A DNA stretch of 64,000 bases, from the NCBI GenBank assembly GCA_050261515.1, contig JBLNDJ010000060.1:62001-126000 (forward strand). The letters are read 5' to 3'. The stretch is from JBLNDJ01 sp050261515. GTDB taxonomy: Bacteria > Acidobacteriota > Terriglobia > Bryobacterales > Bryobacteraceae. The translations under genes were made by a program, and so were the position numbers. Below the pieces are notes generated by a model, which worked only from the letters and a program-made list of their open reading frames with translations, searched no databases and was not told the origin of the DNA. Below are positions 38,494 through 50,098 of this stretch, in pieces (the stretch's first letter is position 1; every line of letters starts with the position of its first letter).

Positions 38494-41265
38494 GTGTCGC
38501 CACTCCCCACCATGCTGGACCGTATCACCGTTCACGGAGCGAGGCAGCACAACCTCAAGAACATCGACGTTGAGATTCCGCGCAACACCTTTACCGTCAT
38601 CACGGGCCTGAGCGGATCGGGCAAATCGTCGCTTGCCTTCGACACCATCTACGCCGAGGGTCAGCGCCGCTACGTCGAAACGCTCTCGCCCTACGCGCGC
38701 CAGTTCCTCGACCAGATGGAGCGGCCCGAGGTCGATTCGATCGACGGCCTCAGCCCCGCCATCTCGATCGAACAGAAAACCACCAGCCGAAGCCCGCGTT
38801 CTACCGTAGGGACCATCACCGAGATCTACGATTACCTCCGCGTTCTCTATTCATCCATCGGCGTTCCGCACTGCCCCAACTGCGGGCAGGAGATCTCGCA
38901 GCAATCCACCGAAAAAATCGTTCGCCACATCATGAGCCTGCGGCAGAACGACCGCATCATGATCCTCGCCCCCATCGTCCGCGGCCGCAAGGGCGAGTAT
39001 AAGAAGGATCTCGACAAGCTCGCGCGCCAGGGCTTTCTCCGCGCGCGAATCGACGGCATTCTCCGCTCCATCGACGAGCCCATCACACTCGACCGGCGGC
39101 GGAACCACACCATCGAGGTCGCCGTAGACCGCCTGCTCGTGAAGCCCGGCATCGAGAAGCGCCTCGAGGCCTCAATCGAGACCGCCACCAAGCTCGCCGG
39201 CGGCCTGGTCGTCGTCGCCGTGGTCAACGGCGAAGAGCGTTTATACTCGCAGAAACTCGCCTGCCCGGATTGCGGAACCAGCGTTCCGGCGCTCGAGCCG
39301 CGCTCGTTCTCCTTCAACAGCCCCTACGGCGCCTGCGAAACCTGCGCGGGGCTCGGCAGCAAATGGGCGTTCGATCCGGCGAAAATCATCGCGGATTACA
39401 GCAAGCCGTTGTTCGACGGAGGTCTCGTCGCGGCGGCCCAATCTCAGTTCATCGTGCACGCCGTCACCGCGGCCGCCCGCCAGCAGCGCATCGACATTTC
39501 GAAACCCTTCGACCGCCTGCCTGCCAAATCGCAGGATTTCATCATGCTGCGCCTGCTGCAACTCCTGCAGGAGAAGTACGAAGAAGCCACCGACGTCTAC
39601 CGCGAATGGCTCACCGGCTACATGTCGCCCATCGCGTGCCCGGATTGCGGAGGCAAGCGCCTCAAGCCTGGCAGCCTCGCCGTGCTGGTAAAAGGCCGCT
39701 CGATCGCCGCGTTCACGGCCATGCCCATCGCGCGCGCGCTGCCCGAAATCGAGAGCTGGAAATTCGGCGAACGCGAAACACAAATCGCCGGACGCGTGCT
39801 CGACGAGATCCGCAACCGGCTCGGCTTCCTCACCGCCGTCGGCCTCGACTACCTCAGCCTCGACCGCTCCGCCGCCACACTCTCCGGAGGGGAAGCGCAG
39901 CGCATCCGCCTCGCGACGCAAATCGGCTCGAAGCTCCGCGGCGTGCTTTACGTTCTCGACGAGCCCTCCATCGGGCTGCACCCGCGCGACAACGGCCGCC
40001 TGCTCGATTCGCTCGTGCGGCTGCGCAACCTCGGCAACACCGTGCTGGTTGTGGAGCACGACGCCGAGACCATCGAACGCGCCGATTACGTGATCGATCT
40101 CGGACCCGGCGCGGGCCGCCTCGGCGGCGAGCTCGTCGCCAGCGGCACGCCCGCCCAGATCGCGGAAAACCCGTCGTCGCTCACCGGCCGGTACATCTCG
40201 GGCGCGCAGGAGATTCCGGTGCCGGTCGAGCGCCGCCGCGGCAACGGCAAGCGCGTCGTCATCCACGGTGCGCGCGAGCACAACCTCAAGAACATCGACG
40301 TCGAATTTCCGCTCGGCCTCCTGATCGCCATCACAGGAGTTTCGGGCAGCGGGAAATCCACGCTCGTACACGACCTGCTCTACCGCGCCATGATGCGCGC
40401 GCTGCACGGCTCGCGCGAGGAGCCCGGCGCGCACGACTCGATCAGCGGCATCGAGAACATCGACAAGGTGATCCAGATCGATCAATCGCCCATCGGCCGC
40501 ACCCCGCGTTCGAACCCGGCGACGTACACCGGAGTCTTCACGCCCATCCGCGACCTCTTCGCGATGCTTCCCGAGTCGCGCGAGCGCGGTTACAAGCCCG
40601 GCCGCTTCAGCTTCAACGTGAAGGGTGGGCGCTGCGAAGCCTGCGAAGGCGATGGCCTGAAGCGCATCGAGATGAACTTCCTCCCGGACGTCTACGTCAC
40701 CTGCGACGTCTGCCGCGGCCGCCGCTACAACTACGAAACGCTCCAGGTAAAATACAAGGGCCATTCGATTGCCGATATTCTGGAATCGACCGTCGAGGAG
40801 GCGCTCGGGATTTTGGAGAACATCCCGCAGATCCGCCCGAAGCTCGAAACGCTGGTGGACGTGGGGCTCGGCTACATACACCTCGGGCAGTCGTCGACGA
40901 CCCTTTCGGGCGGCGAGGCGCAACGCATCAAGCTCTCGCGCGAGTTGAGCCGCCGCCAGACTGGCCGCACGTTTTACATCCTCGACGAGCCGACGACCGG
41001 GCTGCATTTCGACGACGTGCGGAAGCTGCTCGACGTGCTCCAGCGGCTGGTTGAACTAGGTAATACAGTAGTTGTGATCGAGCATCAGCTGGACGTGATC
41101 AAGTGCGCGGATTGGATCATCGACCTCGGGCCGGATGGCGGCGAGGGGGGCGGCCACCTTGTCGTCGCGGGGACGCCCGAGCAGGTGATCCGCAGCCGTA
41201 AGAGTTACACCGGACAGGCGCTGGCAAAAGCGCTCAAAAACGGAAGAAACGGGCACCATTCGTGA
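38494..41265 (+). CDS. uvrA: Excinuclease ABC subunit A
   Basis: A 923-residue DNA damage-recognition ATPase with two ABC modules. Walker A sites are [14 protein letters not shown] near residue 41 and [14 protein letters not shown] near residue 620. Zinc-binding pairs are CPDCGTSV with CETCAGLG, and CEACEGDG with [11 protein letters not shown] signature motifs are [10 protein letters not shown] (twice). The start is GTG 38494 after GGAG; an ATG at 38512 is possible. It overlaps the next gene by 4 bp. Confidence 0.98.
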   Translation: MSPLPTMLDRITVHGARQHNLKNIDVEIPRNTFTVITGLSGSGKSSLAFDTIYAEGQRRYVETLSPYARQFLDQMERPEVDSIDGLSPAISIEQKTTSRSPRSTVGTITEIYDYLRVLYSSIGVPHCPNCGQEISQQSTEKIVRHIMSLRQNDRIMILAPIVRGRKGEYKKDLDKLARQGFLRARIDGILRSIDEPITLDRRRNHTIEVAVDRLLVKPGIEKRLEASIETATKLAGGLVVVAVVNGEERLYSQKLACPDCGTSVPALEPRSFSFNSPYGACETCAGLGSKWAFDPAKIIADYSKPLFDGGLVAAAQSQFIVHAVTAAARQQRIDISKPFDRLPAKSQDFIMLRLLQLLQEKYEEATDVYREWLTGYMSPIACPDCGGKRLKPGSLAVLVKGRSIAAFTAMPIARALPEIESWKFGERETQIAGRVLDEIRNRLGFLTAVGLDYLSLDRSAATLSGGEAQRIRLATQIGSKLRGVLYVLDEPSIGLHPRDNGRLLDSLVRLRNLGNTVLVVEHDAETIERADYVIDLGPGAGRLGGELVASGTPAQIAENPSSLTGRYISGAQEIPVPVERRRGNGKRVVIHGAREHNLKNIDVEFPLGLLIAITGVSGSGKSTLVHDLLYRAMMRALHGSREEPGAHDSISGIENIDKVIQIDQSPIGRTPRSNPATYTGVFTPIRDLFAMLPESRERGYKPGRFSFNVKGGRCEACEGDGLKRIEMNFLPDVYVTCDVCRGRRYNYETLQVKYKGHSIADILESTVEEALGILENIPQIRPKLETLVDVGLGYIHLGQSSTTLSGGEAQRIKLSRELSRRQTGRTFYILDEPTTGLHFDDVRKLLDVLQRLVELGNTVVVIEHQLDVIKCADWIIDLGPDGGEGGGHLVVAGTPEQVIRSRKSYTGQALAKALKNGRNGHHS

Positions 41266-42215
41266 GCGAATACGACATCGCGCCGCTCGATTTTTCGGCG
41301 CTCCACACGATTCCGATCCGCGATCGCGGCGGCAAGGTGCGCCTGGAACACTTCGCGCGGCCGTACACGAAAGGCGGCGGCATAGCCGCATGGCTCGACT
41401 CGCTCCCGAAGCTGCTCGCCGCCGACGGCCTGCGCGCCGCCATCGAAGCCATAGCCGCCGCGCGCGCGAAGGTCAAACCGATCCTTTGGGGCATGGGCGG
41501 GCACGTCGTCAAGTGCGGGCTCGCGCCGGTTTTGCTGGACCTCATGCGCCGCGGCTACGCCACCGCGTTCTCCATGAACGGCTCGGGCTCGATCCACGAC
41601 TTCGAAATCGCCATTGCCGGCCACACCAGCGAGGACGTCGAGGCCGTTCTGCCCGACGGCCGCTTCGGCGTCGCCGAGGAAACCGGGCGCGAAATGAACG
41701 AAGCGATTGCCGCCGCTGCGCGCGACGGGATCGGCATCGGAGAGGCCCTCGGCCGCCGCCTTGCCGGAACTGCCCTTCACGGCGAATCGAGCATCCTCTA
41801 TTCGGCGTACAAGAACCGCACGCCCGTCACCGTCCACGTCGCGATCGGAACCGACACGCCGCACACGCATCCGGCCGCGGACCCCGCCGCCATCGGCCGG
41901 GCGACGCACCATGATTTCCGCCTGTTCAGCCGCCTGGTCTCGCAGCTCGACGACGGAGGCGTATACCTCAACGTAGGCTCGGCCGTCGTGATGCCTGAAG
42001 TGTTCCTGAAGGCGCTCTCCGTAGTGCGCAACCTCGGCTGCCGCGTGGAGAACTTCACGACCGTGAATCTCGACTTCCTGCAGCACTACCGCCCGAAGGT
42101 GAACGTGGTCGAGCGCCCGCACGCGCGCTCGGGCGGCCGGGGAATTGCGATCACCGGCCACCACGAATTGACCGTTCCCCTGATCGCCGCCGCCCTGATC
42201 GAGTCCGAGCCATGA
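41262..42215 (+). CDS. Conserved protein of unknown function in the uvrA operon
   Basis: A 317-residue cytoplasmic protein. A Gly-rich region [20 protein letters not shown] and the sequence [20 protein letters not shown] are striking, and [16 protein letters not shown] and [10 protein letters not shown] near the end are likely active-site segments. It has a nucleotide- or metal-binding look but matches no family I can name with confidence. GTG 41262 overlaps the uvrA stop (GTGA), and its stop overlaps the next start. Confidence 0.8.
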   Translation: MSEYDIAPLDFSALHTIPIRDRGGKVRLEHFARPYTKGGGIAAWLDSLPKLLAADGLRAAIEAIAAARAKVKPILWGMGGHVVKCGLAPVLLDLMRRGYATAFSMNGSGSIHDFEIAIAGHTSEDVEAVLPDGRFGVAEETGREMNEAIAAAARDGIGIGEALGRRLAGTALHGESSILYSAYKNRTPVTVHVAIGTDTPHTHPAADPAAIGRATHHDFRLFSRLVSQLDDGGVYLNVGSAVVMPEVFLKALSVVRNLGCRVENFTTVNLDFLQHYRPKVNVVERPHARSGGRGIAITGHHELTVPLIAAALIESEP

Positions 42216-42934
42216 TCGATCCCGAACCGCAGACGCCGCAGCCCGCGCCTGAGCCGTATCCTTTCTGGGGATACCGCGACGTCCTGATCCTCATAGGCCT
42301 CGCCTTCGTGCTGTTAATCTTCGTCGGCACAATGGCGCGCCTCCTGTCCACCTCGCAGCGTGTGTCCGCCGCGCAGGCGCTGGCCGTGACGTTCGCCTTC
42401 GAAGGCCTGTGGATCGCGATGCTCTACGGGGTCATCCGCGGCGGCTACAGCCGCCCGTTCTGGCGCTCGCTCGGCTGGGTGCGTCCCAAGGCAGGCTTCT
42501 TGAAAAGCGTGGGCGCGGGCCTGCTCGCCGCCGCCTGCACCATCGCGCTCGGCAGCCTGATGCCGCGCCCGAACGTCAAAATGCCGATGGAAGAACTGCT
42601 GCGCGACCGCGGCTCGATCCTGCTCGTCGGCCTGTTCGCCATTACGCTGGGGCCGCTGTTTGAAGAGCTTGCCTTCCGCGGATTTCTGATGCCGCTCTTA
42701 ATGCGCACTTTCGGCCCCGTCGCTGGAATCGCGCTCCAGGCCGCGCCCTTCGCGATCCTCCACGGAGCCGAATACGCCTGGGCCTGGCAGCAGCTTATCC
42801 TGATGTTTCTGGCCGGAGCGGCCTTCGGCTGGATGCGCTACAAAACGGGCTCGACGGCTGCTTCGACCTACATGCACGCAGGCTACAACCTGGTGGCGCT
42901 CACGGGAATCTTCGCGCAGAGTTTTGTGAAGTAA
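42212..42934 (+). CDS. CPBP family intramembrane metalloprotease
   Basis: A 240-residue integral membrane protein with about seven hydrophobic segments. The CPBP/CAAX-like signature is [15 protein letters not shown] near residue 151, with HGAEYAWAW and [11 protein letters not shown] supplying the other two metal-ligand histidine regions. The family includes prenyl-protein proteases and bacteriocin-processing or immunity proteins; the substrate here is unknown. It overlaps the upstream gene by 4 bp. Confidence 0.88.
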   Translation: MIDPEPQTPQPAPEPYPFWGYRDVLILIGLAFVLLIFVGTMARLLSTSQRVSAAQALAVTFAFEGLWIAMLYGVIRGGYSRPFWRSLGWVRPKAGFLKSVGAGLLAAACTIALGSLMPRPNVKMPMEELLRDRGSILLVGLFAITLGPLFEELAFRGFLMPLLMRTFGPVAGIALQAAPFAILHGAEYAWAWQQLILMFLAGAAFGWMRYKTGSTAASTYMHAGYNLVALTGIFAQSFVK

Positions 42935-42944
42935 CACGGAACCT

Positions 42945-43967
42945 ATGGTAGAAACCATCTGCTGGACCCAGGCCGGCGTCGTCATGATCGACCAGACCCG
43001 GCTGCCGCGTGACGAAGTTTACGTCACCTGCCGCACCTACCGGGATGTCGCCGAGGCGATCCGGACGATGATCATTCGCGGCGCGCCCGCGATCGGAGTC
43101 GCCGCCGCCATGGGCGTCGCCCTCGGCGTCCTCGAGGCCGATCCCGCCACACTCGACGCCGAGTTCGAGACCATCTGCAACACGCTCGCCGCCACGCGCC
43201 CCACCGCCGTCAACCTGTTCTGGGCCATCGACCGCATGAAGAAGGTGTACGCCGGCGTGCGCTCCTGCCCCATCGCGCAGGTCCGCGACGCGCTGGTCGA
43301 AGAGGCCAAGAAGATCCGGCTCGAGGACATCGCGATCAACCGGGCCATCGGCCGCTACGGCGCACCACTGGTGCCGGGCGGCAAGACCGTTCTGACCCAC
43401 TGCAACGCCGGAGCGCTCGCCACCGCGGGCTATGGAACCGCGCTCGGCGTCATCCGCGCGGCCGTCGAGGCCGGCAAGAAGATCGACGTGCTCGCCGACG
43501 AAACGCGCCCGTTCCTGCAAGGCGCACGCCTCACCGTCTGGGAGCTCCAGCAGGACGGAATTCCGGCCACCCTCATCACCGACAACATGGCCGGGCATTT
43601 TCTCAAATCCGGCCGCATAGGCTGCGTGGTCGTCGGCGCGGACCGCATCGCGGCCAACGGCGACGTCGCCAACAAAATCGGGACCTACGGAGTCGCCGTG
43701 CTCGCGCATGAGAACAACGTGCCGTTCTACGTCGCTGCGCCCGTCTCGACGCTCGACCTGACGCTCGCCTCCGGCGACCAGATCCCCATCGAGGAACGCC
43801 CGGCCACCGAGGTGACTCACATCTTCGGCCACAGGATCGCGCCCGCCGATGTGCGGGTCGAAAACCCGGCCTTCGACGTCACCCCGAACCGATACGTAAG
43901 CGCCATCGTGACCGAGCGCGGCGTCGCCCGCCAGCCCTATCGTGACTCCCTTGCGTCACTTTTTTGA
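42945..43967 (+). CDS. mtnA: S-methyl-5-thioribose-1-phosphate isomerase
   Basis: A 340-residue enzyme of the methionine salvage pathway converting 5-methylthioribose 1-phosphate to 5-methylthioribulose 1-phosphate. Diagnostic segments are [15 protein letters not shown] near residue 43, [20 protein letters not shown] near 150 (the catalytic Cys) and [20 protein letters not shown] near 225 (the catalytic Asp). Full length for the family. It starts 10 bp after the CPBP gene. Confidence 0.97.
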   Translation: MVETICWTQAGVVMIDQTRLPRDEVYVTCRTYRDVAEAIRTMIIRGAPAIGVAAAMGVALGVLEADPATLDAEFETICNTLAATRPTAVNLFWAIDRMKKVYAGVRSCPIAQVRDALVEEAKKIRLEDIAINRAIGRYGAPLVPGGKTVLTHCNAGALATAGYGTALGVIRAAVEAGKKIDVLADETRPFLQGARLTVWELQQDGIPATLITDNMAGHFLKSGRIGCVVVGADRIAANGDVANKIGTYGVAVLAHENNVPFYVAAPVSTLDLTLASGDQIPIEERPATEVTHIFGHRIAPADVRVENPAFDVTPNRYVSAIVTERGVARQPYRDSLASLF

Positions 43968-44188
43968 AAATACCCCTACCCGTGGGGGGGAAACGGGGGT
44001 AAAGTAAGACTACGAGGCGCAAACAAACTTGAACCTTGGTGGTTTATTCACAGGTTTTCCACCGCGCGTTCTGCCGAGCGCATTCAGGGCAAACGGAAAA
44101 TATACTGTGGATTTCTTCTCGAGGTCGTTTCCTGGATTTGACTCGGACACCCTGAATCCGAAACCATGGATGCTTCTCAACTGGGGGG

Positions 44189-44596
44189 ATGCTGATGGAG
44201 ACGATTCTACTCGTCGAGGATGACACTGCGGTCCGGCGCGTGCTCCAATGCATGCTGTCGAGCTCCGGCTACGAAGTCCTCGAAGCAGGCAGCGCGCCGC
44301 AGGCGCTCGAGCTGGCCGCCTCCTATCCGCGGGACATCCACGTCCTGATTACCGACGTGGTCATGCCGCAAACCAACTGCGACCGTTTTGTCGAAGAGCT
44401 GAAATCGCGCCGGCCCGGTCTGAAGGTGATCTTCATCTCCGGCTACTCGGAGGACATGCTGAACCGGTACGGGGTCAAGAACTCGCGGCCGAACTTCATG
44501 CAAAAGCCCTTCAGCGCGGGAATGCTGGTGGAGAAGATCCGAGAACTGGTCAATAACGAGCGCTCGCGCGCGGCGGGCGCGGCCGACTACTTTTAA
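44189..44596 (+). CDS. Single-domain response regulator
   Basis: A 135-residue CheY-like receiver: ILLVEDD near residue 6, phospho-acceptor Asp in VLITDVVMP, the conserved Thr/Ser site in VIFISGYSED, and Lys in FMQKPFS. No output domain. No histidine kinase is adjacent. It may act as a stand-alone receiver or a component of a hybrid pathway encoded elsewhere. Its stop overlaps the convergent hspR stop. Confidence 0.9.
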   Translation: MLMETILLVEDDTAVRRVLQCMLSSSGYEVLEAGSAPQALELAASYPRDIHVLITDVVMPQTNCDRFVEELKSRRPGLKVIFISGYSEDMLNRYGVKNSRPNFMQKPFSAGMLVEKIRELVNNERSRAAGAADYF

Positions 44597-44994
44597 GCCT
44601 GGTTCCGTTCCCGGTTCTTTTTGGGCGGCCCCAGCGTGATCACAGGAATCAGGGCGCTCATGTGCTCCCGCCCGGGCGGCGCGGCGTGGGAGGAAAGCTG
44701 CTCGTTCAGAGTCGCGACGAACTCCTCGATCTGGTGCTGCATCGCCGCCATCTTCTCCCGCATGTTGAGGATGATCTCAACACCCGCCAGGTTCACGCCG
44801 AAATCCCGGGTCAGCTTGAGGATCACGTCGAGCCGCTCGAGATCCTCCTGCGTATAGAGGCGCGTGTTGCCTTCGCTGCGCGACGGCTTCAGGAGCCCTT
44901 CGCGCTCGTAGAGCCGCAGCGTCTGCGGATGAATCTGATACTGCTCGGCCACGGCCGAGATCATGTAAGCGGCTTTGCTGCGTCCTTTGGCCAT
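44593..44994 (-). CDS. hspR: HspR-type MerR-family heat-shock repressor
   Basis: A 133-residue protein with an N-terminal MerR-type winged helix (ISAVAEQYQIHPQTLRLYER, then EGLLKPSRSEGNTRLY) and a coiled coil dimer helix (ILNMREKMAAMQHQIEEFVA). It is the third gene of the dnaK-dnaJ-hspR operon, matching HspR genes in Actinobacteria and others. HspR represses its own operon with DnaK as co-repressor. Confidence 0.9.
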   Translation of the reverse strand: MAKGRSKAAYMISAVAEQYQIHPQTLRLYEREGLLKPSRSEGNTRLYTQEDLERLDVILKLTRDFGVNLAGVEIILNMREKMAAMQHQIEEFVATLNEQLSSHAAPPGREHMSALIPVITLGPPKKNRERNQA

Positions 44995-44998
44995 TGGC

Positions 44999-46159
44999 TT
45001 ACACCTGCGTCCAGATCTGCGCGCGCGGGTCGTCCGGATTGAGCTGCGCCAGCTCGCGCAGGATCTCCTTGGTGCGCTCGTCGCGCACGTGGGGCGGCTG
45101 CACGACGACCTCGACGATCTGGTCCCCGCGCTTGTTCTTGCGCGCGTTGAAGACCCCCTTCTCGCGCATACGGAACCGCTGGCCGCTCTGGGTCCCTTGC
45201 GGGATTTTGAGCAGCGCGCGGCCGTCGATGGTGGGCACCTCGATCTTGGCGCCCAGCCCGGCCTCGGTCACGGTGACCGGAACGTGGATCTCGATGTTGT
45301 CGCCCTCGCGCCGGAAGAACGGATGCGGCTCGACCCGAACCGTGATGTAGAGATCGCCCGAGGGAGCGCCGAGCGTGCCCGAATTTCCCTTGCTGGCCAC
45401 GCGCAGGCGGTTGCCGGTCTGCACGCCGGGCGGGATGCGCACCTCGACGTTCTCGGTGCGCGGCACACGGCCCTCGCCCTGGCAGGCCGGGCAGGCGTTG
45501 CGCAGCTTGCCGGTTCCCCCGCAGCGCGGGCAGGTAATGTTGAACGTCATCGCGCCCGCCTTCTGGACGACATGGCCCGAGCCGTTGCACTGCGGGCAGG
45601 TGGCCACGCCGGTTTGCGCCGATCCCGCGCCGTGGCAGGTGGGGCAAGCCTCCTGCCGCGCGATCTTGAGCGTCACCTGCGTTCCGCGGATTGCCTGCCA
45701 GAAATCGATGGCGAGGCCGTACTCGAGATCCGCGCCCTTTTCCGGCATGGCGCGTTCCTCGTGCCGGCCGCGGCCGCCGAAGAACTGGCTGAAGATGTCG
45801 CGGAACTGGTTTCCGAACCCGCCGCCCGGGCCGGTATGCGGCTCTTCCTGCACAAAGTCGGAAAAATCGAAGCCGCCGAAGCCCATACCCGGGCCCGGCT
45901 GCGGACCCGCGCCGGGAGGCGGCCCGTGCTCCGAGTAGTAACCCACCTGGTCGTACATCTGGCGCTTCTTCGGGTCGCTCAGGACGTCGTAAGCTTCCTG
46001 GACCCGCTTGAAGCGCTCCTCGGCCGCCTTGTCCCCCGGGTTGAGATCGGGGTGGTGCTTGCGCGCGAGCTTGCGGTACGCCTTGCGGATCTCGTCCTGG
46101 CTCGCGTTCCGTGCGACCCCGAGGGTCTCGTAATAATCGTGGGTTGTGCTGGTGGCCAT
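44999..46159 (-). CDS. dnaJ: DnaJ chaperone
   Basis: A 386-residue full-length type I DnaJ: J domain (residues 7-70) with the HPD motif in [11 protein letters not shown], Gly/Phe-rich linker, four CxxCxGxG zinc repeats from about residue 165 ([32 protein letters not shown]), and a C-terminal substrate-binding domain. It stimulates DnaK ATPase. Between it and dnaK lies a repeat-rich 82-bp spacer. Confidence 0.96.
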   Translation of the reverse strand: MATSTTHDYYETLGVARNASQDEIRKAYRKLARKHHPDLNPGDKAAEERFKRVQEAYDVLSDPKKRQMYDQVGYYSEHGPPPGAGPQPGPGMGFGGFDFSDFVQEEPHTGPGGGFGNQFRDIFSQFFGGRGRHEERAMPEKGADLEYGLAIDFWQAIRGTQVTLKIARQEACPTCHGAGSAQTGVATCPQCNGSGHVVQKAGAMTFNITCPRCGGTGKLRNACPACQGEGRVPRTENVEVRIPPGVQTGNRLRVASKGNSGTLGAPSGDLYITVRVEPHPFFRREGDNIEIHVPVTVTEAGLGAKIEVPTIDGRALLKIPQGTQSGQRFRMREKGVFNARKNKRGDQIVEVVVQPPHVRDERTKEILRELAQLNPDDPRAQIWTQV

Positions 46160-46169
46160 AGCAACGCCT

Positions 46170-46220
46170 GGCCGTCAGCCGCCGGCCGTCAGCCCTCAGG
46201 CTTGCTGACGGCTGACGGCC
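46170..46220. repeat. Direct and inverted repeats between dnaK and dnaJ
   Basis: GGCCGTCAGCC occurs at 46170-46180 and 46184-46194, and its exact inverse GGCTGACGGCC at 46210-46220. The RNA can form an 11-bp hairpin from either of the left copies. It could set the dnaK:dnaJ transcript ratio by partial termination or stabilise the upstream mRNA. Confidence 0.8.
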
Positions 46221-46241
46221 GACCGCTGATGGACGGCTCTC

Positions 46242-48176
<1,935 letters not shown>

Positions 48177-48262
48177 CTCGCTCCCAGCCTCCTAAAATAA
48201 AGGCATCAAATGAAACGCGCTTCACCGAAGGGCGGAGGTCCCGCCACTCTTAGCACAACCTT

Positions 48263-48291
48263 AGTATGCAACCTGAGTGTCGTGTTGTCAA
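48263..48291 (-). promoter_or_regulatory. Promoter of the dnaK operon
   Basis: On the minus strand TTGACA (48291-48286) is followed 17 bases later by CATACT (48268-48263). The -35 is perfect consensus and the -10 has four matches. The transcript start would lie about 80 bases upstream of dnaK. Confidence 0.65.
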
Positions 48292-48292
48292 C
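48272..48292 (-). promoter_or_regulatory. HAIR-like HspR operator
   Basis: On the minus strand GTTGACA-N7-ACTCAGG overlaps the -35 box of the dnaK promoter. The HspR consensus is CTTGAGT-N7-ACTCAAG; the left arm matches 4 of 7, the right arm 6 of 7, and the 7-base spacing is exact. Together with hspR in the operon this supports autorepression, though the left arm is weak. Confidence 0.45.
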
Positions 48293-48302
48293 TTCGTTCT
48301 GC

Positions 48303-49028
48303 ATGCTCGTTTTGATGCTCTCTGTTCTGATGTTTCGGGCGGAGGCGGCGTCGCCCGAGCTTCTGGTGGCGGGCGCGGCGGATCTGGCGGGCGTTCAGGA
48401 GCCGCTGGCCCAGGCGTTCGAGCGGGCAACTGGGGTGAAGGTCCGGTTCACGCTGGGGGCAAGCGGGATGCTGGCGCGGCAGATCGAGCGCGGCGCGCCG
48501 TACGACGTGTTCCTGTCCGCGAACGAGGCGTTCGTGACGGAACTGGCGAAGGCGGGGCGGCTTGCGCCGGAGACGGTCCGGGTCTACGCCTACGGGCGGC
48601 TGGGGCTGTGGTCGCGCGACGGAGCGGTGAAGTCGGCGGCGGACCTGAAGAACGCGCGGGTGCTGCATGTCGCGATCGCGAACCCGGCGCACGCGCCCTA
48701 CGGGATGGCGGCGCGGGAGTTCCTGGAGCGGCATGGGCTCTGGAAGGCGGTGCAGCCGAAGGTGGTCTACGGGGAGAACGTGCGGCAGGCGCTGCAGTAT
48801 GCGGAGAGCGGGAACGCGGACGCGGTGATTACGGCGTGGTCGCTGCTTTACGACCGCGCGGGGGCGGTGCTGCTGCCGGCAAGCGGCCACGCACCGATAC
48901 GGCAGGCGGGCGGTGTTGTGACCGGCCGGCCGAATGAACTGGTCGCGCGGAGGTTTTTGGATTTCCTCAGCGGGGCGGAAGGGCGGCGGATTCTGGAGGC
49001 GCGGGGGCTGGGAGTACCCGGGCGGTAG
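48303..49028 (+). CDS. modA: Molybdate ABC transporter substrate-binding protein
   Basis: A 241-residue periplasmic protein. The signal peptide is MLVLMLSVLMFRAEAASPEL. The ModA pattern includes LLVAGAADLAGVQEPLAQAF, GASGMLARQIERGAPYDVF and SANEAFVTELAKAGRL. The start is ATG 48303; an upstream in-frame start would place the dnaK promoter inside the gene. Permease and ATPase genes (modBC) do not follow. Confidence 0.92.
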   Translation: MLVLMLSVLMFRAEAASPELLVAGAADLAGVQEPLAQAFERATGVKVRFTLGASGMLARQIERGAPYDVFLSANEAFVTELAKAGRLAPETVRVYAYGRLGLWSRDGAVKSAADLKNARVLHVAIANPAHAPYGMAAREFLERHGLWKAVQPKVVYGENVRQALQYAESGNADAVITAWSLLYDRAGAVLLPASGHAPIRQAGGVVTGRPNELVARRFLDFLSGAEGRRILEARGLGVPGR

Positions 49029-49343
49029 GTTTTTCACAGCGTTGTTTGTTGAATCTACGGTTGTTATTGGGAATTGGGTCTGCTTCGTAATTTTAGTTTT
49101 GGCGCGCGCCCCGGGGGTTGTGTGGAAGGCGGGCCGTAGCGGTTGTATGCCGGGGGTATTGTACTCCTGGAGTCGAAGGCGGCCGAATTACGCGCAGCAT
49201 TCGCTGCTAATCAACGATGACATGCGCGTGCTTGGAATTCACCGTCACCCTTATTGGCAAATCCGCTTCAAAGTCGGTCGGGGACGCGTAACCTGGATCA
49301 GGTTGCCTATGGAATCCGTCGTCCGGAACTCTGACGCGCCGGA
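49029..49343. other. Intergenic spacer between modA and the RHS unit
   Basis: About 315 bp with no convincing open frame, tRNA or clear terminator. The sequence is less GC-biased than its surroundings and contains short T/G-rich stretches near 49035-49110. I see no regulatory site I can support. It separates the rightward modA from the convergent 3' end of the RHS unit. Confidence 0.5.
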
Positions 49344-49904
49344 TCATGGGTACAAGGGCGTGGCTGATCGGGACCTTGGAATCAGGACTTGGCCGTGTAC
49401 GTTCCCCGTTCGTCTCCGAGCGGGAGGAAGAGAAGGATTCGTGGGATACGACTTGCCGTCAAACCGAAGCTCGGCCTCGTACCCGCTTCCAATACCTCCT
49501 CCCTGTACCCAAACACCTATGTTAACCCAACCATTCACTGCACCGTCTAGTACGCGAATAGGTGGCCTAGTGATGGTGATCTTCGTGACCATACGATAGG
49601 ACTTACCTTCCCGCTGTAAAATCAAAGTAGCACAGCCTCCACTCCCACACCACCTGTCACCGCTAAGATAAACGACAGCCTCCTTCACCCCGTCATTATT
49701 GAGATCCTTGAACGCGGCTAGGTAGCGTGTCGTCCGAGTTTCTGGTGTGGGAAGCCCGACATAATTCTGAAGGAAGCTTTTCAGGGAATCGGGCCCGGCC
49801 GCGGTTTCAGCAAAAGAAGTGGATGAGGGCGACTGGAAGACAACCAAACCCGCGACTACAACCAGCCACAACCTAACGGACGCAGTCAAGATTGTGGATC
49901 TCAT
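49344..49904 (-). CDS. Secreted protein, candidate immunity partner of the RHS protein
   Basis: A 186-residue protein with a signal peptide (TASVRLWLVVVAGLVVFQ, then SPSSTSFAET). The mature part contains YLAAFKDLNNDGVKEAVVYL and SGDRWCGSGGCATLILQREG, a compact beta-rich domain with a probable disulfide, and later WVQGGGIGSGYEAEL. ATG 49904 overlaps the RHS stop codon TGA (49903-49901) in an ATGA junction, so synthesis is coupled to the frameshift-corrected RHS frame. The exported location suits neutralisation of a cell-wall-acting toxin. The immunity role is inference; no homologue with known function is assigned. Confidence 0.72.
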   Translation of the reverse strand: MRSTILTASVRLWLVVVAGLVVFQSPSSTSFAETAAGPDSLKSFLQNYVGLPTPETRTTRYLAAFKDLNNDGVKEAVVYLSGDRWCGSGGCATLILQREGKSYRMVTKITITRPPIRVLDGAVNGWVNIGVWVQGGGIGSGYEAELRFDGKSYPTNPSLPPARRRTGNVHGQVLIPRSRSATPLYP

Positions 49905-50098
49905 TTGAAACACCTCACAAGATCGAGGATGTTGCTTCCGTAGTTGTTGTTCGTTGTGCCGATGTCAATCATGGCTGGGTCCCCGCTTATGTTTCCAGTC
50001 CCGAAATTGTAGGAAGCGGCGGTCGCCTGCAAGAGCTGGTCTTGAGTGAAGTTAGGAAACTTCGCCGCCAACACAAGCGCATTCGTAGACAAGGAGTA
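49901..50098 (-). pseudogene. Displaced C-terminal end of the RHS protein (frameshifted tail)
   Basis: The +1 frame downstream of 50099 encodes SLSTNALVLAAKFPNFTQDQ, then LLQATAASYNFGTGNISG, ending LDLVRCFK. It reads as the natural end of the lysozyme-like domain of the RHS protein. Removing one G from the GGG at 50099-50101 (minus strand) joins it to the main frame as ...TWSAKWYSLSTNA... and gives 5847 bases, exactly 1949 codons with the stop. It is a tail cut off by a single-base insertion or sequencing error. Confidence 0.8.

Noticed and set aside
39270..41007. Long open frames within uvrA on both strands
   Set aside because: Overlap a complete uvrA with both Walker sites and zinc motifs.
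43968..44188. GC-rich hairpin after mtnA (CCCGT...ACGGG) as a terminator
   Set aside because: The stem is imperfect and is followed by AAAGTAAG without a T-tract; not strong enough to call.
44029..44223. Short rightward open frame before the response regulator
   Set aside because: Overlaps the start of the receiver gene and has no coding character; treated as non-coding leader.
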